A program made the position numbers and the translations under genes. A model generated the notes under the pieces. The model made no database searches, had not been told where the DNA came from, and saw only the letters and a program-made list of their open reading frames with translations. From CAZJDV01 sp964544865 (GTDB lineage: Bacteria > Chloroflexota > Dehalococcoidia > Lucifugimonadales > CAJWER01): a stretch of DNA of 16,775 bases. The first letter of the stretch is position 1; every line of letters begins with the position of its first letter. The DNA is taken from positions 1 through 16,775 of the forward strand of contig CAZJDV010000058.1 in assembly GCA_964544865.1 (NCBI GenBank). Reading direction: 5' to 3'. Shown here piece after piece: positions 1-6,929 of the stretch.

Positions 1-582
1 GTTTCCCGCGCTGAGCGCCAGATGCTCGATGACGAAAGCCGTCCGACGTTCGACCGGCATCTCGGGCACCTTCACCACCTCGTAACCCAGGTCTCGATAG
101 GCAGCCTCGATCGCCAGGTGCAATCTTGCGGCTACTTCCGGGTCCTCTCTGCGGACCAGGTCGGTGCCGTAGCCTTCCAGCGGCTCCACAAGGAAAGCGA
201 TGGCGTAGCGCCCGCGGGCGTGTTGGAGCAGCTCCCGGAAGACGCCGAGTCCCTGGACCCTAAGGTAGGCGATCCCGTCCGGGACGCCCCTGTCCATGAA
301 AACGACCGGACCGCCGGACATTCTCTCCCTCTCGAGTTGAAGTGCGAGAACGCTCCGCTGAAATGCGGGTTGATCCCTCCACGGAAGCAGGTCGGTGCCC
401 AAGCGCAACTGCTCGTCGATAATGTCACGGGCGGCCTCCCTTACCGTCGGGTAGCCTGCCGCGGCAAGCCGTCGCAGAAGCGTGGTCTTGCCAACTCCCG
501 GACCGCCGGTCAGGACGAACCGCCTGTCCGCCGGACCTGCAGGCGGACCGTGAATTGACCGTTTCCGCACGGAGCGTCGCAT
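1..582 (-). CDS. AAA_28-type small ATPase, partial at left edge
   Basis: The reading frame is open from an ATG at 582 to the window edge, giving 194 codons with no stop, so the C-terminus lies outside. Residues 26-33 are a Walker A loop, GGPGVGKT, preceded by the beta-strand FVLT. It is followed by GYPTVREAARDIIDEQL and, near residue 90, by VVFMDRGVPDGIAYL, a Walker B-like strand with DRG. This layout matches the AAA_28 family of predicted NTPases of about 180-190 residues, so nearly the whole protein is present. The family is usually described as ATPases or kinase-like proteins without a settled substrate. The start is supported by a promoter at 618-646 that would give a leader of about 30 nt; a purine-rich AGAGG lies directly against the ATG. 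No neighbour points to a pathway. Confidence 0.82.
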   Translation of the reverse strand, partial: MRRSVRKRSIHGPPAGPADRRFVLTGGPGVGKTTLLRRLAAAGYPTVREAARDIIDEQLRLGTDLLPWRDQPAFQRSVLALQLERERMSGGPVVFMDRGVPDGIAYLRVQGLGVFRELLQHARGRYAIAFLVEPLEGYGTDLVRREDPEVAARLHLAIEAAYRDLGYEVVKVPEMPVERRTAFVIEHLALSAGN

Positions 583-617
583 CCTCTTGGTCCTCTGCTC
601 CCGGGTCGTCCGCTAAC

Positions 618-646
618 ATGTTAGGACGCATGGGCAGATCGGTCAA
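618..646 (-). promoter_or_regulatory. Sigma70-type promoter of the ATPase gene with palindrome over the -10
   Basis: On the minus strand TTGACC (646-641) and TAACAT (623-618) are separated by exactly 17 bases, placing the start of transcription about 30 nt before the ATG at 582. The -10 box lies inside the perfect 12-bp palindrome CTAACATGTTAG (613-624), which could be an operator. Spacing and distance fit; activity is inferred. Confidence 0.6.
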
Positions 647-691
647 CACAGGAGGTGCGGATATCTGGGCATAGCCCGCTGACACGCGATG

Positions 692-720
692 TTGACAGGC
701 CGCCGGGCCGCGGATACCCT
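692..720 (+). promoter_or_regulatory. Candidate promoter of the PHP hydrolase pair
   Basis: A perfect TTGACA (692-697) is followed after 17 bases by TACCCT (715-720), a weak -10 with 3 of 6 consensus bases. It would leave a leader of about 110 nt before the ATG at 836. It is divergent from the ATPase promoter at 618-646. Confidence 0.4.
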
Positions 721-835
721 GTGTTCTCGTGACTCAACGTTCCGATTGATGTTCGCGGAGCGTCTTCACGGCCGGTCGTCCAAACTTCAATGCGGCTTGA
801 GAGCGTTCTCGGGCTAGCTCCAAAAGGAAGCAGTA

Positions 836-1756
836 ATGCCGAAAGCGAAATGGTACAAGGGAAACATACACACCCATACCACCGAGTCGGATGGCGACGC
901 CGAGCCCGAGAAGGTCGTCGGATGGTACCGCCGCCACGGGTACGACTTCCTGGTCCTCAGCGACCACAACCACCTGACGCTGTTTGAGTACGGCGCGGGA
1001 AAGCGCCGGTTCAAACGGCCGCTCATGATCCCGGGCGAGGAGATATCCGCCAACATCAAGAACGGCACGGTCCCCATACACATCAACGGTATCGGGGTCT
1101 CCCGAGTGGTCGAACCCGTGGACGCAGGTGAAATCGTGCCGACCATCCAGGCCAACGTCGACGCCATACTGCAGGCCGGTGGCATCGCGTCCATCAACCA
1201 TCCGAATTTCAGGTGGGCCTTCGATCATGAGGCCATAAGCCAGGTCGTTGGCGCCAGCCTGCTCGAGGTCTTCAACGGCCATCCCGGCACCAACGTCTAC
1301 GGCGGTCCCGGCAAATACAGCTACGACGAGATATGGGACGGCGTGCTCACCGCGGGCAGGGCGATATTTGGCGTGGCCACGGACGACTCGCACCGGTACC
1401 ACGATTTTGAGCCGAAGATGAGCAACCCCGGACGCGGCTGGGTCGTTGTGCGCGCCACGGAGCTCTCGAAGGAGGCGATAGTCGATAGCCTCGCCTCCGG
1501 TTCGTTCTACGCCTCCACCGGGGTTTCCCTCAGTGATCTGGAGGTCTCGCGAGAGGTCGTCAGCATGTGCGTTGAGCAGGACAAGGACTTCATCTACGAG
1601 ACGAGGTTCACGGCGAAGGGCGGGCGGCTGCTGTCCGCGGTCGTCGGCGCCGAAGCCGCCTACCGTATTCGAGGGGACGAAGGCTACGTCCGGGCGACGG
1701 TCAACGCGTCGTCGGGCGCCCGGGCGTGGACCCAGCCCGTGTTCCTGCACACCTGA
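836..1756 (+). CDS. CehA/McbA-family PHP metallohydrolase, copy 1
   Basis: This 306-residue protein begins WYKGNIHTHTTESDGD, the opening of the CehA/McbA branch of the PHP phosphoesterase superfamily. Metal-binding motifs appear in PHP order: HTH at 12-14, SDHNH at 42-46, GEE at 67-69, NHPN at 121-124 and DDSH at 183-186. The C-terminal 80 residues form a separate beta-rich segment. PHP proteins hydrolyse phosphoesters or related bonds using two or three metal ions, and CehA itself is a carbaryl hydrolase; the substrate here cannot be read from sequence. No signal peptide is seen, so it is probably cytoplasmic. The ATG at 836 has AAGGAAG at 824-830. A close paralogue follows after 65 bases, so the two are probably co-transcribed. 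Confidence 0.9.
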   Translation: MPKAKWYKGNIHTHTTESDGDAEPEKVVGWYRRHGYDFLVLSDHNHLTLFEYGAGKRRFKRPLMIPGEEISANIKNGTVPIHINGIGVSRVVEPVDAGEIVPTIQANVDAILQAGGIASINHPNFRWAFDHEAISQVVGASLLEVFNGHPGTNVYGGPGKYSYDEIWDGVLTAGRAIFGVATDDSHRYHDFEPKMSNPGRGWVVVRATELSKEAIVDSLASGSFYASTGVSLSDLEVSREVVSMCVEQDKDFIYETRFTAKGGRLLSAVVGAEAAYRIRGDEGYVRATVNASSGARAWTQPVFLHT

Positions 1757-1821
1757 GTTCGTGTTGATGAGACCAGCCGAGGAGCACGCAAAGCCCCAGA
1801 GTCGTGGGAGGAATGTAACAT

Positions 1822-2742
1822 ATGTCGGACACCAATTGGTATAAGGGCAATATCCACACCCACACGACCGAGTCGGACGGCGACGCCGATCCGAAGACCG
1901 TCGTCCGGTGGTACCGCCGCCACGCCTACGACTTTCTGGTGCTTAGCGATCACAACCACCGGACCATTCTGGATTACGGCGATGGCACGCGCCGGCCCGG
2001 AAAGCCGCTCATGATACCCGGAGAAGAGGTCTCCGTAAGAATCCGGAACGGCACGGTCCCTATTCACATCAACGGCATAGGCATCACCAGGCTCGTCGAG
2101 CCAATCGACGCCGGCGGCATCGTCGCCACCCTCCAAGCCAACGTGGACGCCATCGTCCAGGCGGGAGGTATCGCCTCGATCAACCATCCCAACTACCAGT
2201 GGGCCTTCGACCATGAATCGATACGGCAGGTGACCGGGGCCAGCCTCCTGGAGGTCTTCAACGGCGTGGCGGTGGCGAACGTAAACGGCGCCCCCGGCAA
2301 GCCCGGGTACGAGGAGATCTGGGACGGGGTGCTCAGCGCGGGCAAGGTCATATTCGGCGTCGCCACCGACGACTCCCACAACTACAGCGACTTTGGCTAC
2401 GGCATGGCGAATCCGGGGCGTGGCTGGGTGGTGGTCAGCGCCGCAGAGCTTACGGCGGACACCATCGTGGACTCGCTGGCCTCCGGGGACTTCTACTCGT
2501 CCACCGGTGTGTCCCTCGCGGAGCTCGACACGTCTCCGAGTTCTGTCCACTTGAGGATCGAGCAGGAGACCAGCCTGATCTACACCACCAGGTTCACGGG
2601 ACAGGGCGGGAACCTCCTCGCCGAGGTGGAAGGACTAGAGGCCGAGTACAGCATCCGTGGCGACGAGGGCTACGTCCGCGCGACGGTCGTAAGCTCGGGC
2701 AACACTAAGGCTTGGACCCAGCCGGTTTTGCCGCGGGCGTAG
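1822..2742 (+). CDS. CehA/McbA-family PHP metallohydrolase, copy 2
   Basis: This is a tandem paralogue of the preceding gene. Both have exactly 306 residues and align without gaps; a hand count gives 210 identical positions (about 69%). All metal motifs are kept at the same positions (HTH 12-14, SDHNH 42-46, GEE 67-69, NHPN 121-124, DDSH 183-186). Differences concentrate at residues 51-60, 149-162 and 235-265, while the RGDEGYVRATV segment near residue 280 is conserved. The start is well marked by GGGAGGA at 1806-1812, nine bases before the ATG. The likely role is the same chemistry on a related substrate. The duplication looks old, because the copies differ at about a third of positions yet both remain open and motif-complete. 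Confidence 0.9.
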   Translation: MSDTNWYKGNIHTHTTESDGDADPKTVVRWYRRHAYDFLVLSDHNHRTILDYGDGTRRPGKPLMIPGEEVSVRIRNGTVPIHINGIGITRLVEPIDAGGIVATLQANVDAIVQAGGIASINHPNYQWAFDHESIRQVTGASLLEVFNGVAVANVNGAPGKPGYEEIWDGVLSAGKVIFGVATDDSHNYSDFGYGMANPGRGWVVVSAAELTADTIVDSLASGDFYSSTGVSLAELDTSPSSVHLRIEQETSLIYTTRFTGQGGNLLAEVEGLEAEYSIRGDEGYVRATVVSSGNTKAWTQPVLPRA

Positions 2743-2778
2743 TACGCTAGGGACGCACTAGGCATTTTGGCACGCGTT

Positions 2779-2800
2779 GGGGCGTTCAACCGAACGCCCC
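2779..2800. terminator. Hairpin between convergent genes
   Basis: GGGGCGTTC (2779-2787) and GAACGCCCC (2792-2800) form a perfect 9-bp stem with an AACC loop. It lies between the stop of the second PHP gene (2742) and the stop of the convergent tautomerase (2806), where a bidirectional terminator would be expected. Neither side has a T run, so it is not a classical Rho-independent terminator. Confidence 0.5.
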
Positions 2801-2805
2801 GCTTG

Positions 2806-2952
2806 CTAGACCGGGTTGTCTTTAAACGTGATCTTGACGTTCTCGCGGGGGGCCTTGCCTATTTCCACGAGGGCGTTCTCGATCACCTTGGCGATCTTGT
2901 CCTTCTGCTCCTGGGTCCTGCCCGCGTTCCAGTCGATCGTGACGTCTGGCAT
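2806..2952 (-). CDS. Short 4-oxalocrotonate tautomerase-like protein
   Basis: The product is 48 residues, starting MPDVTIDW. Pro2 would become the N-terminal catalytic proline after Met removal, and GRT places an arginine at mature position 11, as in 4-oxalocrotonate tautomerase. The residue at mature position 39, usually Arg, is Lys. Family members are about 60-70 residues; this one stops after ITFKDNPV and lacks the C-terminal hairpin that normally helps build the active site, so it may be truncated. The frame is open upstream to 3078, but the ATG at 2952 is preferred because it puts Pro at position 2, has GGAGGAGG a few bases upstream, and follows a strong promoter by about 27 nt. The reaction, if any, would be keto-enol tautomerisation. 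Confidence 0.72.
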   Translation of the reverse strand: MPDVTIDWNAGRTQEQKDKIAKVIENALVEIGKAPRENVKITFKDNPV

Positions 2953-2985
2953 ACCTGGCCTCCTCCGTTCTTTTGGGTCGCGGAT

Positions 2986-3014
2986 ATTGTAGCAGTAAGG
3001 GCTCGGATGGACAA
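2986..3014 (-). promoter_or_regulatory. Extended -10 promoter of the tautomerase
   Basis: On the minus strand TTGTCC (3014-3009), a 17-base spacer and TACAAT (2991-2986) are seen, with TG at the extended -10 position (TGCTACAAT, 2994-2986). Transcription would begin near 2979, about 27 nt before the ATG. Confidence 0.7.
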
Positions 3015-3093
3015 AGGGCCGGGTTCCGCCCGCCGGCGACGCGTTGACCGGTCCGCGCGGCTCGTCCATGCCACCCATGCCTAGAGGTAAGAC

Positions 3094-4169
3094 ATGCGAA
3101 AGGCCAGAGTCGGGGTCATCGGCGCCGGATGGTGGCCACCCAGGCGCACATCCCCAGCCTTCGCACGTACGAAAAGGCCGACCTTGTGGGCATCGCCGAC
3201 CCGAATCCCGAGAAGCTGATAGCCGCCGCCCACTACGAGGTGGACAGGACTTGCGAGGACTATCGCTCCGGAAGGTCGAGGGTGTGGTGATCGCCGATCC
3301 GCACGCCTTCCACTAAGAGATCGCACACGACGCTCTGGACGCCGGCGTCCATGCCTTTGTGGAGAAGCCGATGGTCCTGACGGCCGCCCACGCGTGGGAT
3401 CTAGTGGAGCAGGCCCACAAGAAGGAACTCGAGCTGATGGTCGGGACCTCCTTCCAGTTCACCAGCCATGCCCGCAGGGTCCGGGAGATCGTCCAGTCCG
3501 GAGGCATCGGAGACCTGCTGTACGTGTCGGGGCTGTTCGCGTCCATGCTGGAGTCGTTTCTGAGAAGCCGCCCCAGAGACTACGCCTCGGTCTTCGAATA
3601 TCCCGTGACCGGCCCGGCGCCCAACACCTACTCGGACCCGAGCATCGCCGGTGGAGGCCAGGGGCAGACGCAGATCTCCCACGCGATGTTTGATAGTGTT
3701 CTGGGTGACCGGCCGCAGGGCGATGGAGGCCTTCGCGTGCATGGAGAACCTCGATCTGCAGGTCGACCTCGTCGACGCCATCAGCTATCGAATGGACAGC
3801 GGCGCCATAGGCATGATGGGGGCGGCCGGCAGCCTGCGTCCCGGCCAGGACCAGGAGTTCAGGTACTACGGTACGAATGAGCAGATCCGGCAGGACATCA
3901 TACACGGCAAGGCCGACGTCTACTACAACGACGGCACGTCCAAGGTCTTCCCCGACCTCACCGAGGACGACATCTACCCGGCCCACCTGCCATCCCGTAC
4001 TCTGGCGGACCTCATGCTCGGCGAGGGAGTGAACCTGGCTCCGGGGCGGGTCGCGGAGCACACGGTGGAGCTGCTGCAGGCCGCCTACCGGTCTGCCGGG
4101 ACCGGCATGGCGGTGAAGGTCGAGGACCTGGACGGGAACGGCGCACTCCGTTCCCGTCAGATGCGGTAG
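3094..4169 (+). pseudogene. Gfo/Idh/MocA-family oxidoreductase, disrupted
   Basis: Translated pieces from all three forward frames join into one NAD(P)-dependent oxidoreductase of about 355 residues. The start at 3094 has AGAGGT upstream and gives RKARVGVIGAGWW, the Rossmann glycine motif. The frame then shifts near 3135 (continuing ATQAHIPSLRTYEKADLVGIADP), shifts again near 3266 (KVEGVVIADPHAFH), meets an in-frame TAA at 3314-3316, continues through AGVHAFVEKPMVLT with the conserved EKP motif, and shifts a third time near 3690 before running to the TAG at 4167-4169. The family oxidises or reduces sugars, inositols and related compounds; the substrate is unknown. The last 13 bases overlap the convergent amidohydrolase remnant. 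Three frameshifts and a stop make this non-functional as written, unless they are sequence errors. Confidence 0.85.
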
Positions 4170-4417
4170 AGCCGCTCCGCGTTGCCGGAGAACATGGCGG
4201 TCTGCTCGTCCTGGCTGAACGCCGCGATGACCTCCTCGTTGGCGTCGCGGGTCTCGGCGATGAAGTCCTCGGCCACGAAGTTCACGCCCTTGATACCGTC
4301 GAGCCGCTCGCCGAGCTGCGGATGGACCGAATCCGGCTGCAGCCACGAGTAGTAGAGATCAGGGTGCCCGAGATCCCAATAGTGGACGTGAGAGTCGACG
4401 AATTCGAGTCTGCCCAT
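4157..4417 (-). pseudogene. Amidohydrolase_2-family gene with in-frame internal deletion
   Basis: The 86-residue frame starts MGRLEFVDSHVHYWDLGHPDLYYSWLQP in pieces typical of the amidohydrolase_2 N-terminus; His10 and His12 are the first metal ligands. It continues to FVAEDFIAETRDAN at residue 60, then jumps directly to EEVIAAFSQDEQTAMFSGNAERLYRI, the usual C-terminal end of the same family. Family members are about 280-300 residues, so roughly 200 central residues, including the remaining metal ligands and catalytic aspartate, are absent, with the junction near 4235-4240. The expression signals look normal: AGGAG about eight bases before the ATG. The product could fold only partially and should not be an active hydrolase. 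It may instead be a scaffold mis-join. Confidence 0.8.
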
Positions 4418-4481
4418 GGTCCGTCTCCTGGCGAGCTGATTACGCAGGGGTTGGATTGGGAAACTACGACGGCCTGACCCG

Positions 4482-5648
4482 CTACGCGCCGCTTCCCGAG
4501 GGCGACCAGAATCCCAGGAACCCTTCCGCCACAGCCGTCGGCGCCCGGCCTCCGTCCGCGTCGGCGACCAGTACCGCGGCCTCGCTAGCAGGCGGCAGCG
4601 CGGCGCGCGCCTTGTGATAGCCGAGAGCGCCGGAGAAGATGAGGCTGCNNNNNNNNNNGGACCAGGGATCGTGGGACTGGACGTACTGGTCGAAGAACAT
4701 GTAGGCGGTAAGCTGCTCTTCCGTAGGCCGGAAATCAGCCAGGTACAGCACGGAGCCGCTCCTCACGTCGACGACCGCCCACCGCACCGAGCCTTCGGCT
4801 CTCTCCGACGGGGTGATAAAGGCGATCTCGCCGCCGCCTGGAGACCAGTAGAAGCAGAGGATGAGCCCGTCCGCCAGAAGTCGCTCGCCGCCTCCGTCGG
4901 GGTCGACCATCCACAGCCCGCCGTAAAAGCGCGAGCGCCCCTTGAGTCCGCTCACCAGGCCTATTGATCCGCCGTCGGGGCTCCACGCGAACGCGGCGCT
5001 GCCATCAATCTCCAGCACCTGGGCCGCGCCGCCTCCCTCCGTGTCCCCGGTCAGCAGCGCCTGGCGGCTGTCGGAGCCCTCATTCAGGAGCGCCATGCGA
5101 CTTGTAACAGGCGACCAGGATGGGGCCATGTAACTCCGGGACGTCCCCGGCACCCTCACCATGCCCCGGTCTCCGCGGAAGTCCAGCAGATAGTGGTCTT
5201 GCCCGCTGTGCACCAACAGGAATCGGGAGTCTGGCGACCAGGAGAGGAACAGCGGTGCCCCATCGATGACACGCTTTGGAGGCTCATCTCCGGCGAGGTC
5301 GGCGACGAAGAGGGCCATTCCGGCCGGCCACGTCCTGGCGACGAACGCCAGTTTCTCGCCGTTCGGTGACCAGAGGGCATAGTGCGGTGTGCTTGGCGCA
5401 ATGCCGTCGGCGCCGGGCTCGTTGGCGAACACGGCCCTCCCCGGACCCTCGCCCAGGTCGTGGACATAGAGCCGGATGTGCCCGCTGCCGTTGCTCCCCG
5501 AGGTCATGCCCGAGAACGCCACATGAGTGCCGCCGGGCGACCAGACCGGCCATGTGCACGCCTTGCTGCCGGCCTCGAGGAGGCGCGGCCGGCCCCCATT
5601 GGGGTCGGCCACGTACACCTGATGGTTCGCGTCGACGTAAGCTATCAT
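4482..5648 (-). CDS. WD40-like (TolB/PD40-type) beta-propeller protein
   Basis: The 388-residue protein carries WSP-type blade motifs at residues 36, 93, 137, 178, 222, 268 and 381, in the form WSPxG followed by a hydrophobic strand, as in PD40/TolB propellers. An eighth motif probably straddles the N gap at residues 331-334 (PWS, four unknown residues, SLIFSG). Such propellers usually bind proteins or ligands and have no enzymatic activity of their own. No signal peptide is visible; the ATG at 5648 opens directly into a blade strand (MIAYVDANHQVYVAD), and its ribosome-binding site is poor. No better in-frame start exists, because a stop lies upstream at about 5716. It begins 22 bases after the exonuclease stop and is probably in the same transcript. 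Confidence 0.78.
   Translation of the reverse strand: MIAYVDANHQVYVADPNGGRPRLLEAGSKACTWPVWSPGGTHVAFSGMTSGSNGSGHIRLYVHDLGEGPGRAVFANEPGADGIAPSTPHYALWSPNGEKLAFVARTWPAGMALFVADLAGDEPPKRVIDGAPLFLSWSPDSRFLLVHSGQDHYLLDFRGDRGMVRVPGTSRSYMAPSWSPVTSRMALLNEGSDSRQALLTGDTEGGGAAQVLEIDGSAAFAWSPDGGSIGLVSGLKGRSRFYGGLWMVDPDGGGERLLADGLILCFYWSPGGGEIAFITPSERAEGSVRWAVVDVRSGSVLYLADFRPTEEQLTAYMFFDQYVQSHDPWSXXXXSLIFSGALGYHKARAALPPASEAAVLVADADGGRAPTAVAEGFLGFWSPSGSGA
4649..4658. other. Assembly gap (10 N)
   Basis: Ten unknown bases interrupt the propeller gene. The frame is consistent on both sides and the blade motif needs about four residues here, so the true gap is probably close to ten bases. Confidence 0.95.
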
Positions 5649-5670
5649 GTCTTTTCGGTAGTTCCCATCC

Positions 5671-6534
5671 TCATCGTGCGCCCATCGCCCGGTAGGGCGC
5701 CGGGCTACCGGCGGTCAACCGCTCGATCAGGTCTCGGTCGTACGGGAGGTCGATGGCCGGGCGGAGCCACGGATCGACGGGAGGGCGCGACAGAGGAAGC
5801 CGGGCCATCAACCCGTTGTACGCGCTCTCCGCGAGGGACGGTAGCGACGTCACATCCTCCGCATTGTATCGGATGAGGGTTTCGAGCGCCCCTGAATCGC
5901 CACCGCGCCATAGACTCCACATCCGCACCGCGTCGAAACCGCTGAGACCGGCCAGCTCCGATGGCCTGCCTGCCTCCAAGTCAGCCTCGATGGCCTTCAG
6001 CCCTCCTCTGTATCCCAGCCGCCGCAGTGGATACCGCAGGTCGAAGTGGGCCACATGTCCGAACAGCCGCCCGAAATGGTACTCCAGAAAGGGCAGGTCG
6101 AACGAAGCGCCGTTGAACGTGACTATGAGGGTATACCTTTCCAGGGCCTCCCTGAGGTCTTCCAGGTTCTCGTCCCGAACGTATGACTTGTATCCGTCCG
6201 AGTCCAGAATCCCCACCATCGTCACGTAGCTATGCACCGGGGACAGGCCGGTGGTCTCGATGTCCAGAAACGCCGCGCGGTGTCGAAAGTCGGCGTAGGT
6301 CCTCCACTGCTCGCCCGAAGGCAGGCAGGAGTCGAAGAACCCTCCGTCCAGGTCATCCAGGCGGGTCCGGCACACCTCCAGGTAGCGGGCGAGCTCCGGC
6401 TGTCTGCCGCTCAGAGCCAGCGGCAGACAGCTCGCCCCGGCGAAATCGCTCCAGTCAAGAATGCCCATCTCCCAAATCGCCCTCTCGGTCACCGCTCCGA
6501 CGCCGGGCAGGTGGACGAATGTCTGAGATAGCAC
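5671..6534 (-). CDS. YprB-type RNase H-like 3'-5' exonuclease
   Basis: The product has 287 residues. An N-terminal helical segment with LPGVGAVTERAIWEMGI (residues 9-25) resembles a helix-hairpin-helix. It is followed by an RNase H-like exonuclease domain: FLDIETTGL gives Asp91 and Glu93, TFNGASFDLPFL gives Asp146, and YNAEDVTSL gives Asp227, the acidic set of DEDD exonucleases. Proteins with this YprB/RNase_H_2 domain are predicted to act on nucleic acid; the substrate is not established. The start is a GTG at 6534, with GGAGG about ten bases upstream and a promoter at 6571-6599 leaving about 30 nt of leader. It is the first gene of a two-gene operon with the propeller protein. Length and motifs appear complete. 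Confidence 0.85.
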   Translation of the reverse strand: MLSQTFVHLPGVGAVTERAIWEMGILDWSDFAGASCLPLALSGRQPELARYLEVCRTRLDDLDGGFFDSCLPSGEQWRTYADFRHRAAFLDIETTGLSPVHSYVTMVGILDSDGYKSYVRDENLEDLREALERYTLIVTFNGASFDLPFLEYHFGRLFGHVAHFDLRYPLRRLGYRGGLKAIEADLEAGRPSELAGLSGFDAVRMWSLWRGGDSGALETLIRYNAEDVTSLPSLAESAYNGLMARLPLSRPPVDPWLRPAIDLPYDRDLIERLTAGSPAPYRAMGAR

Positions 6535-6570
6535 CGCTCGAAGGCCTCCGGAATCGCTGGCTCTTCCGCA

Positions 6571-6599
6571 AGTGTAGCGGCGGGACGTGCCGCTGTCTA
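6571..6599 (-). promoter_or_regulatory. Promoter of the exonuclease operon with operator-like inverted repeat
   Basis: On the minus strand TAGACA (6599-6594, 5 of 6 consensus) and TACACT (6576-6571, 4 of 6) are 17 bases apart. The spacer is bracketed by AGCGGC (6576-6581) and GCCGCT (6589-6594), a perfect 6-bp inverted repeat with a 7-base centre, where a repressor could bind. The predicted start of transcription is near 6564. Confidence 0.55.
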
Positions 6600-6869
6600 G
6601 CGCACGGCCTTTGGCGCCAGCGTCTCTTCCATATCAGCGACTCGCTCGTGCCGGCCTGAGTACGACGAGCGCACCACCCCGAGTAGTTGCCTGTTGATCC
6701 AACGCGCCGGCCCATCTCCGTTGATGTTGCCCAACTCTCCTTCGTATACCGTGTAATGAGCCCGTGCCTGGAGTGGACGAAAACCGCGTTGCCGCCATCG
6801 ACCGTATTTGGGACTAGCAACTAGATTCCACGTAGTATTGGGATACGGTTGCTTGGTTAGACGAGGCAT
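6597..6869 (-). CDS. Hypothetical small protein, doubtful
   Basis: An open frame of 90 residues, rich in Arg, Trp, Asn and Gly (it begins MPRLTKQPYPN), fills most of the 395-base space between the exonuclease and the cupredoxin gene. I recognise no family. There is no ribosome-binding site before the ATG, and its TAG overlaps the -35 box of the exonuclease promoter. The composition is less GC-rich than its neighbours, which could mean acquired or noncoding DNA. If it is not coding, this interval holds only that promoter. Confidence 0.2.
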   Translation of the reverse strand: MPRLTKQPYPNTTWNLVASPKYGRWRQRGFRPLQARAHYTVYEGELGNINGDGPARWINRQLLGVVRSSYSGRHERVADMEETLAPKAVR

Positions 6870-6929
6870 GGACCGGCAAATCGAGGTCTGTAGGTCAGAG
6901 GTGCGAATGTGGGTTAGCGCAGGGTGGGC

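Noticed and set aside
22..558. A 178-codon plus-strand frame
   Set aside because: It is opposite the Walker A-bearing ATPase frame and has no recognisable domain.
734..2550. Long minus-strand frames opposite both PHP genes (338 and 288 codons)
   Set aside because: Both mirror the duplicated PHP genes and resemble each other only because the sense genes do; no motifs or ribosome-binding sites.
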